The notes under the pieces were generated by a model, which was not told where the DNA came from, did not search any database, and saw nothing but the letters and a program-made list of their open reading frames with translations. The position numbers and the translations under genes are program-made. A DNA stretch of 7,373 bases from Pseudomonadota bacterium (lineage in GTDB: Bacteria; Pseudomonadota; Gammaproteobacteria; Xanthomonadales; Xanthomonadaceae): the NCBI GenBank assembly GCA_023423855.1, contig JAFAEU010000441.1:1-7373 (forward strand), written 5' to 3'. Position 1 is the first letter of the stretch; the number at the start of each line of letters is the position of its first letter. Of this stretch, positions 1 to 5,035 are shown piece by piece.

Positions 1-34
1 CTCCAGATCAATGCGCCAAGACGCCCGAAAGCGC

Positions 35-46
35 TAGTCTGTCCGC
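35..46 (+). promoter_or_regulatory. possible -10 element for a leaderless araC-type mRNA
   Basis: TAGTCT at 35-40 fits a sigma-70 -10 box and ends 6 nt before the ATG at 47, which would put the transcription start at or next to the start codon. No Shine-Dalgarno-like purine run precedes this ATG, which agrees with leaderless translation. No convincing -35 box is visible, and only 34 bases lie upstream in the window, so the call is weak. Confidence 0.25.
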
Positions 47-961
47 ATGACCACCTTGCTCGATGCTGTCCGCCACCACGCCGACGCCCAAGCCGGCGAC
101 GACGGCCTCGCCCCCACCCCCATCCCCGGCCTGATGGCCGTGCGCGCCGTCGCGCCCAGCGACCTGATCCACGACGTCCAGCGCCCGCTGGCCTGCCTGG
201 TCCTGCAGGGCGGCAAGCGCGTGACCGCCGGCGCCCGCGTGTTCGAGTTCGCCGCCGGCGACTCGCTGCTGGTTACCGCCGACATCCCCACCGTCAGCCA
301 GATCACCCGCGCCAGCGCCGCCGCGCCGTACTACTCGCTGGTGCTGGAGCTCGACCCCGCAACGATCGCCGACCTGGTCGCGCAGATGGCCCCGCCCGCC
401 GTCGCCGACCACGCCCCGCTGCGCGTCGACCCCACCGAAGCCGAAACCGCCGACGCCGCCCTGCGCCTGATGAAGCTGCTCGACCGCCCCGAATCCCTGC
501 CCGTGCTGCAGGCGCAACTGCTGCGCGAGATGCACTACTGGCTGCTCGCCGGCCGCCACGGCGACGCCATCCGCAAGCTCGGCTGGCCCGACGGCCACGT
601 GCAACGTGTCGCGCGCGCCGTGCACGTCCTGCGCCGCGACTACGCCAGGCCCATCGCGGTCGAGCGCCTGGCCACCATCGCCGGCATGAGCGCCTCGTCG
701 TTCCACCAGCACTTCAAGGCCATCACCTCGCTGTCGCCGCTGCAGTTCCAGAAACAGCTGCGCCTGATCGAAGCACGACGGCTGATGCAGTCGCATGGCG
801 CGAGCGCCAGCAGCGCGGCCTATGCGGTGGGATACGAGAGCGTGCCGCAGTTCACGCGCGAGTACGGGCGGATGTTCGGCAAGTCGCCGGCGGCGGACGC
901 CAGGGCCGCGGTGGTCAGGCTGCAGGCATCGGCGTTGAGCCGCGAAGCCGCTTCGGCTTGA
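47..961 (+). CDS. AraC-family transcriptional regulator (AraC_N cupin + HTH_18)
   Basis: A 304-residue DNA-binding regulator. Residues about 25-180 match the AraC_N type I effector domain: a beta-rich cupin-like part with LACLVLQGGKRV at 48-59 and the FAAGDSLLV turn at 68-76. Residues about 190-285 hold the two helix-turn-helix units of the AraC/XylS domain. The first is around VERLATIAGMSASSFHQHFK (205-224). The second is around AAYAVGYESVPQFTREYGRMFGKSP (258-281), with the typical GY..xxQFxREY signature. Length and domain order are normal for the family, so the gene looks intact. Members of this subfamily often control a neighbouring or divergent oxidoreductase gene. Any such target would lie left of the window and is not seen. 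The ligand is unknown. The gene ends 18 nt from the stop of the convergent L,D-transpeptidase gene. Confidence 0.93.
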   Translation: MTTLLDAVRHHADAQAGDDGLAPTPIPGLMAVRAVAPSDLIHDVQRPLACLVLQGGKRVTAGARVFEFAAGDSLLVTADIPTVSQITRASAAAPYYSLVLELDPATIADLVAQMAPPAVADHAPLRVDPTEAETADAALRLMKLLDRPESLPVLQAQLLREMHYWLLAGRHGDAIRKLGWPDGHVQRVARAVHVLRRDYARPIAVERLATIAGMSASSFHQHFKAITSLSPLQFQKQLRLIEARRLMQSHGASASSAAYAVGYESVPQFTREYGRMFGKSPAADARAAVVRLQASALSREAASA

Positions 962-979
962 ACGGATTGCAAGACCTGT

Positions 980-1771
980 TCACTGGCCGGCGGACCGTCG
1001 TGCGCGTCTTCCATCGTTGCGTTGCGCATTCGCGCGACTTTGTGCGAACTCCGGGAAGATCTCCGCCATCGGCATCGCATCCGGCAGGATGTAGAACACC
1101 CCGCCGCGCTCGAACGTCGGACGGATGATCCGCTCGTAGAACTCGGGCGAGACGTTGATGCAGCCATGGGTGACGCGGTTATCGTCCGGCGAAGGCGATG
1201 CGAGGCGCTCGGCGCGCTTCTCGGCCGGAACGCCGGTCGCGGTCGGGTGGATGGAGACCGCGGAATCGTGGTCCACCCACAGCACGCGCCCGGCGTCGAT
1301 TGACGGACCGAAACCGCCCACGAAGCGACCCGCAGGCGTGGTGCGATCCCGGCCCGGAATCTCGCGAAGCGCGAGGCCGGCGATGCCGGGGGCCGTGTGA
1401 TCGCCGGTCGCCGAGCCGAAGAGCGCAGGCGCCGCGCCGCGAAGCCGGCCGTCACCGCCGAACACCAGGATCTGTGCGGCGGCCTTGTCCATGACCGCGA
1501 ACGGATAGCCCTGGCTATCCTTGGCTGCGACAACCCAGCCCGCGAGCCCGGTCACCGTAGCGGACACCTCCTGGCCTCGCGGAAGCTGGTCGACCGCGGT
1601 GACCGGTTGCGCGGAAGCATCCCTGGCGCCGGCCACGCCGAAGCCCGCGAACGCCAGCGCCAGCGCGACATGAACGACCCGGATCGCAGGGTGCGCGCGC
1701 GTACGGATGCGCGGTTCCCTGGAACGAGGACTGGATGAAGACAGGGAGACCGGATGGCCCGCAAAGGCCAC
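980..1771 (-). CDS. L,D-transpeptidase (YkuD-type catalytic domain), exported
   Basis: A predicted periplasmic peptidoglycan-modifying enzyme of 263 residues from the GTG at 1771. The YkuD signature is clear: a conserved His in SIHPTATG (about residue 175), then THGCINV with His202 and nucleophilic Cys204. Such enzymes form 3-3 crosslinks or attach proteins to meso-diaminopimelate. The N-terminus has arginines followed by a hydrophobic stretch (VALALAFAGFGVAGA) and a probable cleavage site after ASAQ, so it is probably secreted. The start is uncertain. The in-frame GTG at 1798 would lie 16 nt after the lipoprotein stop but gives a signal-peptide N-region of more than 40 residues and has no ribosome site. 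The GTG at 1771 has GGGA 4 nt upstream. It is probably co-transcribed with the lipoprotein gene. The exact substrate (crosslinking or protein anchoring) cannot be read from the sequence. Confidence 0.85.
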   Translation of the reverse strand: MAFAGHPVSLSSSSPRSREPRIRTRAHPAIRVVHVALALAFAGFGVAGARDASAQPVTAVDQLPRGQEVSATVTGLAGWVVAAKDSQGYPFAVMDKAAAQILVFGGDGRLRGAAPALFGSATGDHTAPGIAGLALREIPGRDRTTPAGRFVGGFGPSIDAGRVLWVDHDSAVSIHPTATGVPAEKRAERLASPSPDDNRVTHGCINVSPEFYERIIRPTFERGGVFYILPDAMPMAEIFPEFAQSRANAQRNDGRRARRSAGQ

Positions 1772-1814
1772 CGGGTCCCGGTTCAGGCCGTTCGTCACGA
1801 ATCGTGAGAAGCGA

Positions 1815-2084
1815 CTAGCCGCGCGGCGCGCGGCGCGGCGCCGCTTCGAGCTGCTGGACGCGGCCTTCGATCTGATCCAGCCGCTGGTTGGCCTGCTGCG
1901 CGGACTGATTGGCGGATTCGGCGCTCTGGGCCGCGCTCTGCACCCTCGTGTCGAGTTGATCCAGGCGCGAGTTGATCCCTGCAAACTCGTCGTCATAGGT
2001 CGCACAGGCGGCAAGGCCCACGGTGGCGACGATCGCCACGCCGAGCGTACGCATCACCACCAGATGTTGCTTGGTCAGGAACAT
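1815..2084 (-). CDS. Lpp/OprI-like alanine-zipper outer-membrane lipoprotein
   Basis: An 89-residue lipoprotein. The signal peptide ends in the lipobox LAAC with Cys27 as the lipidated residue. The mature part is one continuous coiled coil. Its a/d positions I37, L41, L44, V48, A51, A55, A58, A62, A65, L69, I72, V76 and L79 follow a 4-3 spacing without a break, with alanines in the middle third, as in Lpp and OprI. The string ANQRLD also occurs near the C-terminus of E. coli Lpp. Unlike Lpp, the tail is APRRAPRG and the mature protein has no lysine, so the usual Lpp-lysine link to peptidoglycan cannot form. The start is set by AAGGAGG 6 nt before the ATG at 2084. The next gene downstream on the same strand is the L,D-transpeptidase. 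The role is probably envelope structure, possibly as a trimer, which is inferred from the family. Confidence 0.85.
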   Translation of the reverse strand: MFLTKQHLVVMRTLGVAIVATVGLAACATYDDEFAGINSRLDQLDTRVQSAAQSAESANQSAQQANQRLDQIEGRVQQLEAAPRRAPRG

Positions 2085-2090
2085 TCCGAT

Positions 2091-2097
2091 CCTCCTT
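2091..2097 (-). promoter_or_regulatory. strong ribosome binding site of the lipoprotein gene
   Basis: AAGGAGG on the minus strand lies 6 nt before the ATG at 2084. It is a near-perfect anti-SD match and fixes this start over longer in-frame readings. Strong initiation suits an abundant Lpp-like protein. Confidence 0.8.
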
Positions 2098-2112
2098 CGT
2101 CCGGGGTCTCGG

Positions 2113-2118
2113 AATATA
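2113..2118 (-). promoter_or_regulatory. possible -10 box of the lipoprotein/L,D-transpeptidase operon
   Basis: TATATT on the minus strand, in an otherwise GC-rich stretch, would start transcription near 2106 and give a 5' leader of about 22 nt that holds the AAGGAGG site. No good -35 hexamer is found 16-18 nt upstream (CATGGC at 2141-2136 is poor), so the promoter call rests on the -10 box and position only. Confidence 0.35.
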
Positions 2119-2496
2119 GCGGCCTTTCCTTCGGCGCCATGATCCGCATTCAGCTGAAGTTGGAGTACGTATGTGGGTTGTGAAGGCGTGGCAGCCAGTG
2201 GGAGTTGCGGCTTGAATCCATCGTTTTGCGCGGAAGTTCGCAGCATTTGATCGACGATCACGACCTTGTCCGCAGTCGCCGATCGCCACCCGGGATGAAC
2301 AGCAGACCCTGACAACTGGCCGTTTTGCACCGACCAGGCTTCAGGGACTTCTTCGACGCCTCCCTGTTCATCGGCAAGGAAAGCCGTACCGGCCCTTCCA
2401 ATGCGTCCAGCTGGCCGACATGGTCTCTCTCGGCATCTCCATTGCATCGCGCGCAATGTCCGCTTCGCATTGGACGGCACCCGCCGATCAATGGGG
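2119..2496. other. intergenic stretch with no recognised gene
   Basis: About 380 bp between the lipoprotein promoter area and the attC site. Open frames exist on both strands, but none has a ribosome site, a recognisable motif or a family match that I can name. The minus-strand frame running into the lipoprotein gene contains GFKPQLPLAA near 2215-2186. This vaguely recalls the NNSFKP tail that attC sites encode, but no paired R' core follows it. The stretch may be the remains of an older cassette or of genes disrupted by insertion. Confidence 0.4.
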
Positions 2497-2556
2497 GCCT
2501 ATCGCCTGAATTAGACCGCGCCGCGAAGCGACGTCGGCTTGAATGAATTGTTAGGT
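2497..2556 (-). repeat. attC recombination site 1 (downstream end of the HNH cassette)
   Basis: Read on the minus strand, this 60-bp site starts with the R'' core ACCTAAC and continues AATTCATTCAAG. It has a central imperfect hairpin around the TTC loop (GTCGC/GCGGC, flanked by CCG/CGG) and ends at the R' core position with GATAGGC. The consensus R' is GTTRRRY, so the second base is T-to-A changed. Size, order and the AACAATTC..TTCAAG spacing match the second site at 3301-3360. The stop codon of the HNH gene lies in its R'' core, which is usual in compact integron cassettes. Confidence 0.8.
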
Positions 2557-3306
2557 CTCTGCCTCTTGATCCGCCAGTAACCCAAAGTGAAGGTGCCGAT
2601 GGCAGTTTGGGCAAAGCGCCAGAGCGTTTGAAACCGTATCTTCTCCGCCGAGTGCCAGTTGGATGATGTGGTGTACCTCAAGGTACGGCTGACCATTTTT
2701 CTTACGCTTGAATGGCGCGTCCGCTTTACAACGCTCGCACTTTCCAGCAGCGCGAAGTAGAACCTCAGCAACAACATCTGGATTGCGTACAAACGCGTAG
2801 CTGACCACAGGGACTTTTGTTGGCAACTTGGCCGCCTTGGCCAGGCGGGCAGTTCTTGCGCTTGAGTTGTCCTTGAGAGATTCCTGAACCGCCTCAATGA
2901 AGCGCTCAACATGCGTTGAAAGTTCAATCGGGGAGGATTGCTTGATGTGAGATTCCAGCACGGTACGCATGCTGTGAAGAGTCACATTGCTAAGTTGCTC
3001 GTAGTAGATGATGTGTTGGTCGACAGCACTCACGGCGAGCGAATGTGCTTCATTGCCTCGCCTTTCGCGAATCCTTGACAAGAAGTAGTTGATTGCGGGC
3101 GCGCTCATTGCGCGCTGAAACACCCTGCCTTGCATCATGTACCGATAGTCGTTGATGAAGTCGCGAGCAGAGTTGATATTGATCCCGTGCACCTCGGCCA
3201 GCAGCTTGGCCCCTTCCGTTGCCGTGAGCTGCTTGTCGTAGACGTCGCTTGCGACTTCTTCGGCGGCTCGAACCTGGTCATCTGTAATCTTCATGCGGAG
3301 ACATAA
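2503..3306 (-). mobile_element. integron-type gene cassette carrying the HNH nuclease gene
   Basis: The unit between the G/TT cleavage point of the attC at 3301-3360 and the corresponding position of the attC at 2497-2556 is 804 bp. It has the standard cassette plan: 12 nt from the core-site cut to the ATG, one gene filling the unit, and a stop codon inside the R'' core of its own attC. Base composition is visibly lower in GC than recD or araC nearby. No integrase gene or attI is seen in the window, so the cassette sits in an integrase-less cluster or far from its integrase. Confidence 0.75.
2551..3294 (-). CDS. HNH endonuclease, cassette-borne
   Basis: A 247-residue protein with a C-terminal HNH nuclease domain: CERC (C186, C189), then LEVHHI with H208 and H209, N223 in VSNALALC, and CPNCHRH with C228 and C231. 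The four cysteines should bind a structural zinc, and the His/Asn/His residues form the beta-beta-alpha metal active site. Residues 1-170 are helical in character and not a domain I recognise. They may provide DNA or modification recognition, as N-terminal parts do in McrA-like enzymes. The ATG at 3294 was chosen over an upstream in-frame ATG at 3318 because the latter would begin inside the attC. The stop lies in the attC R'' core. The target could be foreign DNA (restriction-like), but no methylase partner is present. Codon use is more AT-rich than in the flanking core genes, consistent with transfer. Confidence 0.85.
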   Translation of the reverse strand: MKITDDQVRAAEEVASDVYDKQLTATEGAKLLAEVHGININSARDFINDYRYMMQGRVFQRAMSAPAINYFLSRIRERRGNEAHSLAVSAVDQHIIYYEQLSNVTLHSMRTVLESHIKQSSPIELSTHVERFIEAVQESLKDNSSARTARLAKAAKLPTKVPVVSYAFVRNPDVVAEVLLRAAGKCERCKADAPFKRKKNGQPYLEVHHIIQLALGGEDTVSNALALCPNCHRHLHFGLLADQEAET

Positions 3307-3360
3307 CGCCTGAGTCAAGGCGTGCCGCGAAGCGGCATTGCCTTGAACGAATTGTTGGCC
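3301..3360 (-). repeat. attC recombination site 2 (between the two cassette genes)
   Basis: On the minus strand this 60-bp site begins with GGCCAAC (R''), then AATTCG, and a long folded core. TCAAGGC pairs with GCCTTGA, and inside it TGCCGC pairs with GCGGCA around a TTC loop. It ends with R' GTTATGT. The imperfect symmetry with unpaired bases between the two stems is the pattern needed for single-strand attC recombination. The upstream gene reads through it and stops at 3315-3317. The HNH gene starts 7 nt after the R' core. Confidence 0.85.
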
Positions 3361-3884
3361 TTGCCGACCAGTGATATTGAGACCATGGCCTGCGCGCTGG
3401 CTTCATTGCTGTCAGAAGTGGTGAGGACGAAAAGAAGCTCATCCTTGTCCTCGGGGCGTGACCACGAGTACGCCAGTGTGCGGGTGTGCGTGTCGCTTGG
3501 GCCAAGCGAAGTTGCGTCTTGAGCCTTCGCCACGAGAGGGGCCGGGGCTGTACCAACCAAGGCCGAGAAGCCGGCATGAGTCTGATCGAGGTTGGCGCGC
3601 TGCGCGAAAACGGCACAAACCGTGTCATCTCGGAGCGCAACTACATACGCTGTAGAAGGCGCAACAATGAACCATGCTTTGCCAGGATTGCCGCCGAGAA
3701 AGAAATCCGCCTTCTCGGGAGGAGCCTCGGAAGCGCCGATGTCACTCATTTCTTTTCGCAGATTGTCCTGCGAGTAGAAATGCTTCATGCACGTACCAGC
3801 GAACAGGTCATTGATGCTATCCGGCGGCGGAGATGCCACTACAAGAGCCGGAAACAGGGCCGCAGTTGCCAGAAGTTTGCGCAT
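3315..3884 (-). CDS. exported hypothetical protein of a probable gene cassette
   Basis: A 189-residue protein of unknown function. Residues 1-18 (MRKLLATAALFPALVVAS) form a clear signal peptide with likely cleavage near VVA/S, so the product is probably periplasmic or secreted. The mature part has two cysteines (in FAGTCMKHF and DDTVCAVF) that could form a disulfide, and a GGNPGKAWFIV stretch that recalls small NMCC_0638-type proteins. That comparison is only from memory of the pattern. The ATG at 3884 is chosen because it begins the signal peptide; the upstream frame is non-coding in character. The last 13 residues, NNSFKAMPLRGTP, are encoded by the attC at 3301-3360. The gene lies between the Mrr-type nuclease and the HNH cassette on the same strand and is lower in GC than the core genes. 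Confidence 0.7.
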   Translation of the reverse strand: MRKLLATAALFPALVVASPPPDSINDLFAGTCMKHFYSQDNLRKEMSDIGASEAPPEKADFFLGGNPGKAWFIVAPSTAYVVALRDDTVCAVFAQRANLDQTHAGFSALVGTAPAPLVAKAQDATSLGPSDTHTRTLAYSWSRPEDKDELLFVLTTSDSNEASAQAMVSISLVGKANNSFKAMPLRGTP

Positions 3885-3898
3885 GATGTGTCTCGGAA

Positions 3899-3914
3899 GG
3901 ATAACCACAGTTAT
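3899..3914 (-). repeat. small inverted repeat and possible core-site remnant upstream of the exported-protein gene
   Basis: ATAAC-CACA-GTTAT (3901-3914) is a perfect 5-bp inverted repeat with a 4-nt loop. On the minus strand it ends in GTTATCC, 14 nt before the ATG at 3884. This resembles the R' core GTTATGT that lies 6 nt before the HNH cassette ATG. It could mark the 5' boundary of a first cassette of roughly 600 bp, but no full attC or attI is seen here. Confidence 0.3.
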
Positions 3915-3940
3915 GCGGAGCATTCGCCACCGTTGGCTGG

Positions 3941-3968
3941 CGGGAAAAGGGGTCCGGGAAAAGGGGTC
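3941..3968. repeat. perfect 14-bp tandem repeat, two copies
   Basis: CGGGAAAAGGGGTC occurs twice head to tail (3941-3954 and 3955-3968) and is followed by AAGTTCACTTTTG. The composite motif (AAAAGGGGTC then AnnTnCACTTTT) resembles a short dispersed repeat I know from Xanthomonadaceae genomes. The stop codon of the Mrr-type nuclease lies within its right edge. It could act in transcript ending or mark an insertion boundary; neither is shown. Confidence 0.7.
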
Positions 3969-3972
3969 AAGT

Positions 3973-4788
3973 TCACTTTTGTCTCGATCCTTTGCATGCC
4001 GGGTACCCCGCACACCCCCAGAACATAGCTCCGGTCTTGCCGTTCACCCGCTCGACCATCGATCTGCCGCAACGTGGACACTCCGGTGCTGATGGTGATG
4101 CAGGCGCTGACGAGCCAATCACGGAATCAACACGTTGACGCTGTGACTCCGCATCGCCCGCCTGCACCTCGCGAATCATCCCCAGCAACGTGTCGCCATC
4201 GATCAGCTTGATTGGCTTGTCCTGCGCAAACCGCGCCGCATCCGGCGTGTAACCGCCGATCGTCGCGATACGTACCTCGTCCGCACCATGGTGCGCCAGC
4301 AGCCCATACATCTCGCGCACCACGCTGACGCCTACCTGCTCGCGCTTCCATTTCTTGCACTGCACGAGTACGCGCTTGCCACCCTTGCGCAGGACTAGGT
4401 CGATGCCGCCATCGGCGCCACCAAGACCCGTCTCTTCCGCCGTGTAGCCACGCCGGCGGAAAGCCTCGCCCACCAACCGCTCGAAATCACGCCAGCCGAG
4501 CGCGGCGATGCTGTCCAGGCCGGTGCGCGTATCCAACAAGCGACTCTTGCGCCGCGCGCCGAGGAAGGAGAACAGCGCCGCCATAGCGCAAGCGGCGAGG
4601 ACAAACCATGCCAGCGGCGCGAAGGGGTTGTTCTGCGCAAGCGCCTGCCCGAACGGTCCTTCCATCCGGGAAAACAAGGACGGCAGGCCGTAGCGAACAA
4701 ACAGGAAGCCAAGCACGCCGAGGGCCAGTGCCACCGGCCATGGCAACGCTACCAGGTCATCGAGCAAGCCTTGCCTTCCGCGTCCCAT
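3973..4788 (-). CDS. membrane-anchored Mrr-type restriction endonuclease with topoisomerase zinc ribbon
   Basis: A 271-residue predicted nuclease. Two membrane segments come first (about residues 16-33 and 60-77). A PD-(D/E)XK domain of the Mrr_cat family follows: DFERLVGEAFRRRGY with Glu103, GGADGGIDLVL with Asp126 and Asp130, and VLVQCKKWK with Gln143 and Lys145, then ATIGGYTPDA. The C-terminus (about 235-268) is a topoisomerase-type C4 zinc finger: CPRC (C237, C240) and FWGCAGYPACKG (C259, C265). All catalytic residues are present. The start at 4788 is preferred over 4827 because GGGGA lies 6 nt upstream. Mrr proteins cut modified or foreign DNA, but the target of this membrane-tethered type is not known to me. 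It lies downstream of recD on the same strand after a 247-nt gap, so it probably has its own promoter. Confidence 0.85.
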   Translation of the reverse strand: MGRGRQGLLDDLVALPWPVALALGVLGFLFVRYGLPSLFSRMEGPFGQALAQNNPFAPLAWFVLAACAMAALFSFLGARRKSRLLDTRTGLDSIAALGWRDFERLVGEAFRRRGYTAEETGLGGADGGIDLVLRKGGKRVLVQCKKWKREQVGVSVVREMYGLLAHHGADEVRIATIGGYTPDAARFAQDKPIKLIDGDTLLGMIREVQAGDAESQRQRVDSVIGSSAPASPSAPECPRCGRSMVERVNGKTGAMFWGCAGYPACKGSRQK

Positions 4789-4794
4789 GCGGAT

Positions 4795-4799
4795 TCCCC
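4795..4799 (-). promoter_or_regulatory. ribosome binding site deciding the nuclease start
   Basis: GGGGA on the minus strand lies 6 nt before the ATG at 4788. The alternative ATG at 4827 has only AAGG about 12 nt away, too far for good initiation. This supports the shorter protein. Confidence 0.5.
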
Positions 4800-5035
4800 A
4801 ATGCAGATTTTCCCCTAGATCGACCATAGCGCGATATCGCCTTGCGATAAAGCCGGGCTGTTATGCGCTGCGGCACGGGTGCGCGTTCGTGTTGGAAAGC
4901 GCAACGATAGGTCGAGCGCTTGCTGTCTTTTGGCGAAAGGTTACTGGTCGGCCACGGGGGCCGCACGTGATTCTGAGATATCTGTCGCGACAAGCCGACC
5001 ATATTGTTTGCGCCAACGAAATGGTTCGAAACCCG

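Noticed and set aside
8..796. A long minus-strand open frame opposite the AraC-type gene
   Set aside because: It is Gly/Ala/Val/Gln-rich without motifs and antisense to a clear regulator gene, so it is a GC-driven shadow.
945..959. AAGCCG-CTT-CGGCTT hairpin at the end of the AraC-type gene as a terminator between convergent genes
   Set aside because: The 6-bp stem is perfect but no T-run follows on either strand and it lies within coding sequence, so terminator function is not supported.
1772..2014. N-terminal extension of the L,D-transpeptidase frame up to an ATG at 2014
   Set aside because: It would overlap most of the lipoprotein gene in another frame and place the signal peptide more than 100 residues inside.
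2258..2614. A minus-strand frame of 118 codons across attC site 1
   Set aside because: It has no ribosome site, no domain, and crosses the recombination site out of frame with the HNH gene.
2497..3968. CRISPR array or tandem array reading of the repeated attC-like sequences
   Set aside because: Only two copies exist, about 800 bp apart with a gene between them, and each has R''/R' cores. This is not a direct-repeat/spacer pattern.
4831..4849. GCGATATCGC palindrome and TATCGC-CTT-GCGATA repeat upstream of the Mrr-type nuclease as an operator
   Set aside because: It is suggestive in position, but there is no second copy, no regulator gene nearby and no promoter that it clearly overlaps.
4949..4963. 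CGGCC-ACGGG-GGCCG hairpin after recD as a terminator
   Set aside because: The stem is short, it has no T-tract, and it could be chance at this GC content.
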